From Chloroflexi bacterium RBG_16_72_14 (lineage in GTDB: Bacteria > Chloroflexota > Limnocylindria > Limnocylindrales > CSP1-4): a stretch of DNA of 13,930 nucleotides. Positions 7,409-13,930 of the stretch are shown here, one piece after another. Under the pieces are notes generated by a model. It was given only the letters and a program-made list of their open reading frames with translations. It had not been told where the DNA came from and ran no database searches. Location of the stretch: contig MGOE01000139.1 in assembly GCA_001797035.1 (NCBI GenBank), positions 2,745 to 16,674 on the forward strand, read 5' to 3'. Made by a program: the position numbers and the translations under genes. Position 1 is the first letter of the stretch. The number at the start of each line of letters is the position of its first letter.

Positions 7409-8653
7409 GTGGACACACCCCCCTCCGTCGTCGCCCCTCGACTGCCCGCCAACCCGGCGGACCGAGGCAGGCGGCTGCCGGCCGGCATCGTCGGCGCGCT
7501 CACCCTGGTCACGATCGGCTGGACCGGGCTGGTCGTCCCGTCGCTGATCCGGTCGATCAAGGCGACGTTCGCCCAGGACGACGTCGGGATCGGCCTCGTC
7601 TACCTGCTCTGGGCGATCGCGTACGCCGCGGGGTCGTTCGGCGGCGGCGCGCTCACCGAGCGCGCCGGGCGACGGCCCGTCCTGGGGGCGGCCACGCTGG
7701 TCCACGGCGTGGGGGTGGCCGGCCTTGGCGTCGCCGGCATGGGCCTCGCCCCGTCCTGGGGCCTGTTCATGGTGGCTGCGCTGGTCGCCGGCGGGGCCGC
7801 CGGATTTCTCGACGGTGGCGCCAACGGCCTGGTCCTCGATGTCTACCGCGACGGCCGCGGCCGGGCGATGAACCTGCTGCACATGGCCTTCAGCGTCGGG
7901 GCGCTGGCGGCGCCGCTCGCCGTCGGCGCGCTGGTCGAAGGCGGCGTCGCCTGGCAGGCCGTCGTGATCGGGACGGGCGCCGTCGCGGCGCTGCTCGCGG
8001 CCACGTACGGGCTCGTGCCCATGCCGACCGGGAAGCGGTCGCCCCGGGCCGCCAGCGCACAACGCGTCGCCGGCGCAGCCGGCGGCGAGCGCCCACGCTG
8101 GCTGCTGGCGGGTCCGCTGCTGCTGCTCGGGGCCGCCATCGCCGCCTACGTCGCGTCCGAGGTCGGCGTCTCGAACTGGCTCGTCAGGTTCCTCGAGCCG
8201 GCGCCCCTGACGACGGCGACCCTCGCGCTGTCCCTGTACTGGGCCGGCCTGGCGCTGGGACGCCTCGTGTCGTCGGCGGTCGCCGACCGCTTCGACCACC
8301 TGCGGTTCACGATCGCGATGGCGCTGGGCATGACGGTGCTCCTCGCGTTCGCCGTCCTCGTGCCGTCGCTGCCGATCTCGATCGCCGCGTTCGCCGCGGC
8401 TGGGGTCGCGTCCGGGCCGATCTTCCCGATGATCGTGGCGCTCGGCGGCGAGCACCGCCCGGACCGGTCGGCGGCCGTCGGCGGGTCGCTGACCGGGATG
8501 GCCGTGGTGGGCTCGACGATCTACCCGCCCGTGATGGGCGTCCTCTCGGTGACCGTCGGTCTGACCGTCGCGATGCTCGGGACCGCAGTCCTGGCGGTGG
8601 GCAGCGCGATCGCCCTGGTCGCCTTCGGACGGGTGACTGCCCGGAGGGCGTGA
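7409..8653 (+). CDS. MFS transporter, FucP/YbjJ-like
   Basis: This is a 414-residue inner-membrane protein with about 12 hydrophobic helices in two halves. A polar loop at about 205-230 (GKRSPRAASAQRVAGAAGGERPR) separates helices 6 and 7. The MFS loop motif between helices 2 and 3 appears as GGALTERAGRRPVLGA (79-94). FLDGGANGLVLDVYRDGRGRAMN (133-155) and AYVASEVGVSNWLVRF (246-261) resemble the charged helix-4 and helix-7 motifs of proton-coupled sugar permeases such as FucP. A sugar or sugar-like substrate is therefore possible, but drug efflux cannot be excluded. The GTG at 7409 is supported by the leaderless-type promoter. It converges with pgi, but no sugar kinase or regulator accompanies it. 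Confidence 0.85.
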   Translation: MDTPPSVVAPRLPANPADRGRRLPAGIVGALTLVTIGWTGLVVPSLIRSIKATFAQDDVGIGLVYLLWAIAYAAGSFGGGALTERAGRRPVLGAATLVHGVGVAGLGVAGMGLAPSWGLFMVAALVAGGAAGFLDGGANGLVLDVYRDGRGRAMNLLHMAFSVGALAAPLAVGALVEGGVAWQAVVIGTGAVAALLAATYGLVPMPTGKRSPRAASAQRVAGAAGGERPRWLLAGPLLLLGAAIAAYVASEVGVSNWLVRFLEPAPLTTATLALSLYWAGLALGRLVSSAVADRFDHLRFTIAMALGMTVLLAFAVLVPSLPISIAAFAAAGVASGPIFPMIVALGGEHRPDRSAAVGGSLTGMAVVGSTIYPPVMGVLSVTVGLTVAMLGTAVLAVGSAIALVAFGRVTARRA

Positions 8654-8680
8654 CCACGACGCCGAGGCGTCCGCGTGGTC
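8652..8680. terminator. Hairpin between convergent MFS and pgi genes
   Basis: GACCACG (8652-8658) pairs with CGTGGTC (8674-8680), and inside it ACGC (8659-8662) pairs with GCGT (8667-8670) around a CGAG loop, with a 3-nt bulge on the 3' side. It starts within the MFS stop codon and lies 37 bp beyond the pgi stop on the other strand. No T-run is present, so it is a moderate terminator call. Confidence 0.5.
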
Positions 8681-8717
8681 GCGCGTCGCCCCGAGTGGCC
8701 GGCCCGGTCGGACACCG

Positions 8718-10364
8718 TCAGCCCGGGTCGCGCGTGGCGCGGTAGCGGGCGATCAACGACGACGTCGAGGCGTCGTGGGTGCCCGCCGAAGGCTCGTCAG
8801 CCGCCGCCAGCTCCGCCGCGATCCGGGTCGCCAGGACCTTGCCCAGCTCCACGCCCCACTGGTCGAACGAGTCGATTCCCCAGATCACGCCCTGCACGAA
8901 CACCTTGTGCTCGTACAGCGCGATCAGCGAGCCCAGCGAGCGCGGCGTCAGCCGGTCGAGGAGCAGCACCGACGTGGGCCGGTTGCCCTCGAACACGCGT
9001 GCCTCGACCTGGTGGGCCGGCACGCCGTCCGCGATCACCTGCTCGCGCGTCTTGCCGAACGCCAGCGCCTCGGCCTGCGCGAACAGGTTGGCCATCAGCA
9101 GGTCGTGGTGGTCACCCAGCTCGGTCGTGGGGTTGACGAAGCCGATCAGGTCCGCCGGCACGATCCGCGTCCCCTGGTGGAGCAGCTGGTAGTACGCGTG
9201 CTGGCCGTTGGTGCCGGCCGTGCCCCACTCGATCGCACCGGTGTCGTACGTGACGCGCGTGCCGTCGATCCGCACGGACTTCCCGTTCGACTCCATGTCC
9301 AACTGCTGGAGGTAGGCGGGAAAGCGGCTCAGCTCCTGGCTGTAGGGCAGGACGGCGTGGGTCTCGAAGCCGAAGAAGTTCCCGTACCACACTCCCAGCA
9401 GCCCGAGGATCAGGGGGAGGTTGCGGTCCGCCGGCGCCATCAGGAAGTGCTCGTCCATCGCCCGGAACCCGGCCAGCAGCTCGCGGAAGTCGTCGGGGCC
9501 GATGGCCATCATCAGCGACAGCCCGATCGCGCTGTCCATCGAGTACCGGCCGCCCACCCAGTCCCAGAACCCGAACATGTTGGCCGGGTCGATGCCGAAC
9601 TCGCGGACCCTGGCCTCGTTCGTGCTCACGGCCACGAAATGCCGGGCCACCGCCGCCGGGTCGGCGAGGCTGGCCAGCAGCCAGTCGCGCGCGGAGCGAG
9701 CGTTGGTCAGCGTCTCGAGCGTGGTGAACGTCTTGCTGCTGACGATGAACAGGGTCTCGGCAGGATCGAGGTCGACGACGGCCTCGCGGAGGTCCGCGCC
9801 GTCGATGTTGGACACGAACCGGAAGCGGCGGCCGCGGTCCGAGTAGTGGCGCAGGGCCTCGGTCGCCATGGCAGGCCCGAGGTCCGAGCCGCCGATGCCG
9901 ATGTTGACCACGTTGCGGATCGGCCGCCCGGTGTGGCCGGTCCACTCGTCGCGCCGGACTCGGAGCGCGAAGGCGGCCATCCGGTCCAGCACCTCGTGCA
10001 CGCCCGGGACGACGTCGCGCCCATCGACCTCGAGGCGGGTCCCGGCCGGCGCGCGCAACGCCGTGTGCAGGACTGCGCGGTCCTCGGTGATGTTGATCCG
10101 CTCGCCTTCGAACATCGCGGTTCGCCGCTCCTCCACGCCCGCGGCATGCGCCAGCGCGAGGAGCAGGTCGAGCGTCTCGTCGGTGACCCGGTGCTTCGAG
10201 TAATCGAGGACGATGCCGGCGCCATCCGCGGTCAGGCGCTCGGCGCGCCCGGGGTCCGCGGCGAACAGGTCGCGCAGGTGGGTGTCGCGGATCGTGGCGT
10301 GGTGGTCGCGCAGGGCTGCCCATTCGGGTGTCTGGTCGATGCGGCTGACCGGATCGCGTGTCAT
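8718..10364 (-). CDS. pgi: Glucose-6-phosphate isomerase
   Basis: Pgi interconverts glucose-6-phosphate and fructose-6-phosphate in glycolysis and gluconeogenesis. The 548 residues match the long (E. coli/animal) form. Visible features are the sugar-phosphate-binding SIS motifs NIGIGGSDLGP (154-164) and IVSSKTFTTLET (207-218), the catalytic Glu358 in DMESNGK, His389 in TNGQH and Lys509 in GVELGK, together with NRPTSVLLL (461-469) and the SFDQWGVELGK signature (499-509). The ATG at 10364 lies 21 nt after the carbonic anhydrase stop. GGAGG is only 2 nt before the ATG, closer than usual, and TACGCT (10374-10379, minus) is a weak alternative -10. The likeliest expression route is co-transcription with the carbonic anhydrase gene. 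Confidence 0.97.
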   Translation of the reverse strand: MTRDPVSRIDQTPEWAALRDHHATIRDTHLRDLFAADPGRAERLTADGAGIVLDYSKHRVTDETLDLLLALAHAAGVEERRTAMFEGERINITEDRAVLHTALRAPAGTRLEVDGRDVVPGVHEVLDRMAAFALRVRRDEWTGHTGRPIRNVVNIGIGGSDLGPAMATEALRHYSDRGRRFRFVSNIDGADLREAVVDLDPAETLFIVSSKTFTTLETLTNARSARDWLLASLADPAAVARHFVAVSTNEARVREFGIDPANMFGFWDWVGGRYSMDSAIGLSLMMAIGPDDFRELLAGFRAMDEHFLMAPADRNLPLILGLLGVWYGNFFGFETHAVLPYSQELSRFPAYLQQLDMESNGKSVRIDGTRVTYDTGAIEWGTAGTNGQHAYYQLLHQGTRIVPADLIGFVNPTTELGDHHDLLMANLFAQAEALAFGKTREQVIADGVPAHQVEARVFEGNRPTSVLLLDRLTPRSLGSLIALYEHKVFVQGVIWGIDSFDQWGVELGKVLATRIAAELAAADEPSAGTHDASTSSLIARYRATRDPG

Positions 10365-10385
10365 GGCCTCCGCAGCGTACCCCGG

Positions 10386-11033
10386 TCAGGCGTCCGGGAG
10401 GAGCACCCACCCGGACGCAGTGAGCCCGTGGAGCTCGCCGAGACCGATGTCGAACCAGGCCCCGTGCAGCGTCAGGTGCCCGGTCTGCTCGCGCGACCGG
10501 ACCCACGGGAATGTGCGCAGGTTGGCGATCGACTGCTCGACCGACTGCAGCTCGAGCGCCTGGTGCCGCCGGGCCGGGTCCACCCAGTCCTCGGCGTCCA
10601 GGCCATCGGCGAGGTCGCGCAGGCCCGCCACCCACGTGCCGAGGTAGTCCATGGCGGTCAGCGGGTCGCGCTCGTCGAGGACCGCGGCGATCCCGCCACA
10701 CCGGCCGTGGCCCAGCACGACGATGGCCGGGACCTCGAGCGCGAGGACGGCATACTCGAGCGCGGCGCTCGCGGAGTGGCTGCGGGTGTCCGGCTCGTAC
10801 ACGGGCACGAGGCCGGCCACGTTGCGCATCACGAACAGGTCGCCGGGTTCCGCGTCGAAGATTGTCTCCGGGGCCGCCCGCGAGTCCGAGCAGGCGACGA
10901 CGAGGGCCGTCGGACGCTGCCCGTCGCGGTCCAGCCGCCGGTACCGCTCGTGCTCCGACCAGAAGCGCCCCCGCCGGAAGCGGTCGAAGCCGGCACGCAG
11001 CTCGTCGGGGATGGCAGGGTCGAGAGAGGGCAC
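10386..11033 (-). CDS. Beta-class carbonic anhydrase
   Basis: This cytoplasmic zinc enzyme hydrates CO2 to bicarbonate. The zinc ligands and active-site dyad of beta enzymes are present: C48, D50 and R52 in ACSDSR, then H109 and C112 in LGHGRCGG. RNVAG (70-74), SASAALEYAV (87-96) and IVVLGHGRCGG (104-114) complete the core. The C-terminal SVEQSIANLRTFPWV and LTLHGAWFDIGLGEL are typical of bacterial can-type enzymes. The 215-residue length is normal. The GTG at 11033 has no Shine-Dalgarno but has TACGAT 6 nt upstream, the leaderless pattern. It is 21 nt upstream of pgi on the same strand, probably one transcript. A role in supplying bicarbonate for carboxylations is likely but inferred. Confidence 0.93.
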   Translation of the reverse strand: MPSLDPAIPDELRAGFDRFRRGRFWSEHERYRRLDRDGQRPTALVVACSDSRAAPETIFDAEPGDLFVMRNVAGLVPVYEPDTRSHSASAALEYAVLALEVPAIVVLGHGRCGGIAAVLDERDPLTAMDYLGTWVAGLRDLADGLDAEDWVDPARRHQALELQSVEQSIANLRTFPWVRSREQTGHLTLHGAWFDIGLGELHGLTASGWVLLPDA

Positions 11034-11203
11034 CGGCGCATCGTACGCCAGCCGCCGGCCCTCCTCGAACCGCTGGCCAGCCCGGATAGCAGCACGACAC
11101 CCGCTGCTAAGACCATCGCGAGAGCGACCGCAGTGCTCCGCGACAGGCCGAAGCTCGCTTCACGTCGTAGCCCCGCAGGGCGATGGCCGTGACGCTCGGT
11201 CAA
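11034..11203 (-). CDS. Doubtful small ORF with one hydrophobic segment
   Basis: From TTG 11203 the minus strand reads a basic N-terminus (MTERHGHRPAGLRREASFGL) and one hydrophobic stretch at residues 24-42 (TAVALAMVLAAGVVLLSGL). The frame then runs on, out of frame, into the carbonic anhydrase gene. It uses less GC-rich codons (CTA, TTA, GAA) than its neighbours. The TTG overlaps the cupin TGA as TTGA. It may be the stump of a lost membrane or exported protein gene, or chance. The carbonic anhydrase promoter candidate lies inside it, which argues against expression as an intact gene. No family was recognised. Confidence 0.2.
11040..11045 (-). promoter_or_regulatory. Candidate -10 box for a leaderless carbonic anhydrase mRNA
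   Basis: On the minus strand TACGAT is separated by 6 nt from the GTG at 11033, so the predicted transcription start falls on the start codon. There is no Shine-Dalgarno. This is the closest to consensus of the leaderless-type boxes here. Confidence 0.5.
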
Positions 11204-11223
11204 GGATCGCCTGCGACCCTTGA
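11200..11223 (-). repeat. Compact inverted repeat at the end of the cupin remnant
   Basis: Arms 11200-11210 and 11213-11223 (plus strand TCAAGGATCGC and GCGACCCTTGA) match with one mismatch, which in minus-strand RNA becomes a G-U pair, leaving a 2-nt centre. The outermost bases carry the cupin-frame stop. It could be a transcript end, an operator, or the end of a small mobile sequence. No T-run follows on the minus strand. Confidence 0.45.
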
Positions 11224-11367
11224 GTCGACGCGGAACGCATGCGGGATGCCGCGCGGGCCGTAGACCGCCGAGCCCGCCACAGCCTCGATCACGTCGTCAC
11301 CGTGCCGGACGCGGACCTCACCCTCGAGGACGATGAAGAACTCGTCCTCGGCGGAAGCGACACCCAT
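11200..11367 (-). pseudogene. Cupin-domain remnant
   Basis: The 55 residues from ATG 11367 contain the second half of cupin motif 1 (EDEFFIVLEGEVRV), the middle (RHGDDVIEAVA) and motif 2 (GSAVYGPRGIPHAFRV), then stop six residues later. The HxH half of motif 1, which supplies two metal ligands, is missing; the aligned positions carry V and S. Both ends of the barrel are also absent. The open frame extends upstream to 11508 but overlaps the lepA start and has no family resemblance there. An AAGGAG (11370-11375, minus) just before the ATG is too close to be a normal Shine-Dalgarno. The best reading is a decayed gene of the small cupin_2 kind. An expressed half-cupin is less likely. Confidence 0.55.
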
Positions 11368-11438
11368 CACTCCTTCCAACTCCGGGCCCCGCTGCGAGTC
11401 TGACGATGACGGCGCCCGAACTCCTGCTGAGTCCCGGC

Positions 11439-11444
11439 TACACT
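11439..11444 (+). promoter_or_regulatory. Candidate -10 box for a leaderless lepA mRNA
   Basis: TACACT ends 8 nt before the GTG at 11453. No Shine-Dalgarno lies between them and no -35 is obvious. Transcription would start at or just before the start codon. Confidence 0.45.
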
Positions 11445-11452
11445 CACCGCTC

Positions 11453-13270
11453 GTGACCAGCCCGATCCCGCAACAGCGCCTGCGCAACTTCTCGATCATC
11501 GCGCACATCGATCACGGCAAGTCCACGCTCGCGGACCGGCTACTGGAGCTGACCCATACGATCGACCCGCGCCAGATGACGAGCCAGGTCCTCGATTCGA
11601 TGGACCTCGAGCGCGAGAAGGGCATCACGATCAAGGCCCGCGCCGTCCGGCTGGAGTACACGGCCAACGACGGCCTGACCTACGGGCTAAACCTGATCGA
11701 CACCCCGGGTCACGTGGACTTCAGCTACGAGGTCAGCCGCAGCCTCCAGGCGTGCGAGGGGGCGATCCTGGTCGTGGACGCCGCCCAGGGCATCGAGGCC
11801 CAGACGCTGGCCAACGTCCACCTCGCGCTGCGCGAGGGCCTCACGATCATCCCCGTGCTCAACAAGATCGACCTCCCGTCGGCGCAGCCCGAGGTCGTGA
11901 TGGAGGAGCTGGAGAACGTCCTCGCGATCCCGCGCGAGGAGGTGATCCTGGCCTCGGCCAAGGAGGGGACCGGCGTCCCGGACATCCTGGAGGCGATCGT
12001 CGCCCGGATCCCGTCGCCCAGGGGCTCGCCGACGGCGCCGCTCCAGGCGCTCGTGTTCGACAGCCACTACGACCCGTACAAGGGCGTCGTGTGCTACGTC
12101 CGCCTCGCCGCGGGCACGCTGCACGTCCACGACACGATCCGGTTGATGGCCAGCGGCGCCGAGGCGGAGCTCCTCGAGCTCGGCTTCTTCCGGCCGCAGC
12201 TGGTCCCGGTCCGGCAGCTGGTCGCGGGCGAGGTGGGCTACGTCGCCACCGGGCTCAAGAACGTCCGCGAGGCACAGGTCGGCGACACGGTGACCGCGGT
12301 CGCGAAGCCGGCGACGCAGCCGCTGCCAGGCTACCAGGAGGCGAAGAGCCTCGTGTTCGCGGGGCTGTACCCGCTCTCCGGCCCGGACTACCCGCTGCTC
12401 CGCGACGCCCTCGAGAAGCTGCACCTCAACGACGCGAGCTTCACCTACGAGCCGGAGTCCTCGGTCGCGCTGGGGTTCGGGTTCCGGTGCGGCTTCCTCG
12501 GGCTGCTCCACATGGAGATCGTCCAGGAGCGCCTGGAGCGCGAGTTCGATCTCGACCTGATCGCCAGCGCGCCGTCCGTGGAGTACCGCGTCACGCTCAC
12601 GATGGGCCGCGGCGTCGTGACCGTGGACAACCCGGCCAGGTTCCCCGACGTGGGCGAGATCGAGATGATCGAAGAGCCCTGGGTGAAGCTCGGGATCGTG
12701 ACGCCGGACCGCTACATCGGGACGCTGATGGAGCTGTCCACGAACCGCCGCGGCACGTTTCACAACCTCGAGTACCTGGACCCGCAGCGGGTCCACATGC
12801 ACTTCGAGCTGCCGCTGGCGGAGCTGATCGTGGACTACTACGACCAGCTCAAGAGCCGGACCCAGGGCTACGCCTCGATGGACTACGAGGAGGCCGGCTA
12901 CCGGCCCGCGAACCTGGTCAAGCTGGACATCATGGTGGCCGGTGAGCCGGTCGATGCGCTGAGCCTCATCGTCCATCGCGACCGCGCCCAGTCCACCGGG
13001 CGCCAGCTGGCCGAGAAGCTCAAGCAGCTCATCCCGCGCCAGATGTTCGAGGTCCCGGTCCAGGCGGCCATCGGCAGCCACGTCGTCGCCCGCGAGACCA
13101 TCCGGGCGATGCGGAAGAACGTGCTGGCGAAGTGCTACGGTGGCGACATCACCCGCAAGCGCAAGCTGCTCGAGAAGCAGAAGGAAGGGAAGCAGCGGAT
13201 GAAGCGCGTGGGATCGGTCGAGATCCCGCAGGAGGCCTTCCTCGCGATCCTGCGCATGGACGAGGCGTGA
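11453..13270 (+). CDS. lepA: Elongation factor 4 (LepA), translational GTPase
   Basis: EF4 binds ribosomes with GTP and has been linked to back-translocation, 30S biogenesis and translation under stress. The 605 residues fit the family. G1 is AHIDHGKST (17-25), switch II is DTPGH (83-87), G4 is NKID (137-140) and G5 is SAK (168-170). GITIKA after DLEREK is the switch I end. Family-specific parts are FGFRCGFLGLLHMEI, the domain IV-like STNRRGTF region and the C-terminal KCYGGDITRKRKLLEKQKEGKQRMK segment. The family start IRNFSIIAHIDHGKST appears as LRNFSIIAHIDHGKST at residues 10-25, which fits GTG 11453. An in-frame ATG at 11333 would add 40 residues antisense to the cupin remnant and is rejected. 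The next gene begins 33 bp downstream. Confidence 0.97.
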   Translation: MTSPIPQQRLRNFSIIAHIDHGKSTLADRLLELTHTIDPRQMTSQVLDSMDLEREKGITIKARAVRLEYTANDGLTYGLNLIDTPGHVDFSYEVSRSLQACEGAILVVDAAQGIEAQTLANVHLALREGLTIIPVLNKIDLPSAQPEVVMEELENVLAIPREEVILASAKEGTGVPDILEAIVARIPSPRGSPTAPLQALVFDSHYDPYKGVVCYVRLAAGTLHVHDTIRLMASGAEAELLELGFFRPQLVPVRQLVAGEVGYVATGLKNVREAQVGDTVTAVAKPATQPLPGYQEAKSLVFAGLYPLSGPDYPLLRDALEKLHLNDASFTYEPESSVALGFGFRCGFLGLLHMEIVQERLEREFDLDLIASAPSVEYRVTLTMGRGVVTVDNPARFPDVGEIEMIEEPWVKLGIVTPDRYIGTLMELSTNRRGTFHNLEYLDPQRVHMHFELPLAELIVDYYDQLKSRTQGYASMDYEEAGYRPANLVKLDIMVAGEPVDALSLIVHRDRAQSTGRQLAEKLKQLIPRQMFEVPVQAAIGSHVVARETIRAMRKNVLAKCYGGDITRKRKLLEKQKEGKQRMKRVGSVEIPQEAFLAILRMDEA

Positions 13271-13303
13271 TGCGCCCCGTCCCGGTTCGCTGACGCCCGT
13301 CCC

Positions 13304-13930
13304 ATGCCGGACCTCGCGGACCTTCCCGACCTCGGCGACCTGCTCGCGCTCCTGCCGGCGTTGCCGGACATCCCGGACCAGCTCCTGGTCCTGATCGCCG
13401 TGGGCCTGACCGGGCTGCTCGTCCTGCTGCGCCTGGACGCAGAGCGCTTCAGCGCCGCCGAGTACGACGACGTCGATCGCTGGGGCAACCCCCCGTCACT
13501 GCGGCGGAGGCTCGCCTGGTACACCCTCGGCATCGGCGGGATCCTGGTCATCCTGGAGGTCCACCCGGACCCGGCGGGAGAGCTGTTCCTCGGCCTCGGC
13601 GACCGGCTGGGCGCGGTGATCCTCGGCCTGACCTCCGGGGCGATCGGGACCGGCATCGCCCTCGGCATCGCCTACTACCGCTATCGGTACGTCCGGCTTC
13701 CGTCGATCCTTGCCTACCCGGGGGCGGTGCTCAATGCGATCGCCACCGCGTTCGTGGACGAGGCGGTGTTCCGCGGCCTGGTGTTCGGCTTCCTGGTCGT
13801 GGCGGGCATGGACCCCACGCTCGCGAACGTGACCCAGACGCTGGTCTACGGGCTCGCGACGCGTCTCGGGGCCCGGGGGCGGCCGTGGTACATGCTGGTG
13901 ACGGTCCTGGCCATCGGCTTCGCGGGCGGC
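13304..13930 (+). CDS. CPBP/Abi-like intramembrane protease family protein, divergent, cut by window end
   Basis: The frame is open from ATG 13304 to the window edge (209 codons, no stop). The start MPDLADLPDLGDLLALLP is acidic and Leu/Asp-rich. Hydrophobic helices follow at about 28-43, 74-87, 106-128 and 135-175, then another near the edge. Segment FVDEAVFRGLVFGF resembles CPBP motif 1 (EExxxRG) with the first Glu changed to Asp. TLVYGLATRLG sits where motif 2 (FxxxH) is expected but has no His. IGFAGG at the edge may begin motif 3. CPBP proteins include CAAX-type proteases and bacteriocin-immunity proteins; with these changes proteolytic activity is doubtful. No Shine-Dalgarno is visible, and the gene follows lepA by 33 bp, so it is probably co-transcribed. 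Confidence 0.65.
   Translation, partial: MPDLADLPDLGDLLALLPALPDIPDQLLVLIAVGLTGLLVLLRLDAERFSAAEYDDVDRWGNPPSLRRRLAWYTLGIGGILVILEVHPDPAGELFLGLGDRLGAVILGLTSGAIGTGIALGIAYYRYRYVRLPSILAYPGAVLNAIATAFVDEAVFRGLVFGFLVVAGMDPTLANVTQTLVYGLATRLGARGRPWYMLVTVLAIGFAGG

Noticed and set aside
8718..10364. Pgi has WGTAGTNGQH where many homologues have WGEPGTNGQH, suggesting loss of a catalytic Glu.
   Set aside because: Counting back on the human enzyme places the catalytic Glu in the MESNGK segment, which is conserved here as E358, with H389 and K509 also present. The GEP position is not the catalytic base, so the enzyme looks active.
8775..11192. An 805-codon plus-strand frame antisense to pgi and carbonic anhydrase.
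   Set aside because: It mirrors two well-supported genes on the other strand and has no domain resemblance, which is typical of antisense open frames in high-GC DNA.
11333..11452. Upstream ATG start for lepA.
   Set aside because: The added 40 residues are antisense to the cupin remnant, are unlike the family N-terminus, and lie upstream of the promoter-like TACACT.
11687..13081. A 464-codon minus-strand frame antisense to lepA.
   Set aside because: The composition (Asp/His/Val/Arg-rich) is that of a complement shadow, and lepA is fully supported on the plus strand.

Overview
The window is GC-rich bacterial DNA (roughly 70% by eye) with short intergenic gaps and housekeeping genes. A Chloroflexota-type genome, possibly of the Limnocylindria/Ellin6529 kind, fits best. 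The reasons are a DUF5679-type mini zinc-ribbon gene, a bS20 with a long Ala/Lys/Thr tail, and many apparently leaderless genes. This placement is an inference from gene content, and a deep actinobacterial origin cannot be excluded by reading alone.

Layout. 1-900: a uridine phosphorylase-like gene broken by one frameshift. 978-1118: a 46-residue zinc-ribbon protein followed by a strong hairpin. 1119-1586: a long GC-rich leader with no convincing gene but with promoter and operator candidates. 1587-5199: a tight lower-glycolysis operon gap-pgk-eno, possibly continuing into a four-helix membrane protein (5237-5824). 5846-5870: a hairpin between convergent genes. 5896-6585 (minus): bS20 with a histone H1-like tail. 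6749-7276 and 7409-8653 (plus): a DinB-fold protein and an MFS transporter. 8718-10364 and 10386-11033 (minus): glucose-6-phosphate isomerase behind a beta-carbonic anhydrase. 11034-11452: a decayed stretch with a cupin remnant. 11453-13270: elongation factor 4 (LepA). 13304 to the window end: the start of a CPBP/Abi-like membrane protein with altered catalytic motifs.

The metabolic theme is central carbon flow. Pgi acts at the top of glycolysis and Gap, Pgk and Eno at the bottom; tpi and phosphoglycerate mutase are not in the window. The other theme is translation (bS20, LepA). No CRISPR array, transposase, tRNA or rRNA was seen, and no multi-gene accessory or defence system is evident.

Two start types coexist. 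The operon genes and bS20 have Shine-Dalgarno sequences. DinB, MFS, carbonic anhydrase and LepA instead have a -10-like hexamer 6-8 nt before the start codon and no Shine-Dalgarno, which suggests leaderless mRNAs. The most unusual items are the bS20 tail, the leaderless pattern, the gap leader, the Cys-to-Asp zinc-ribbon variant and the degenerate 11.0-11.45 kb stretch.
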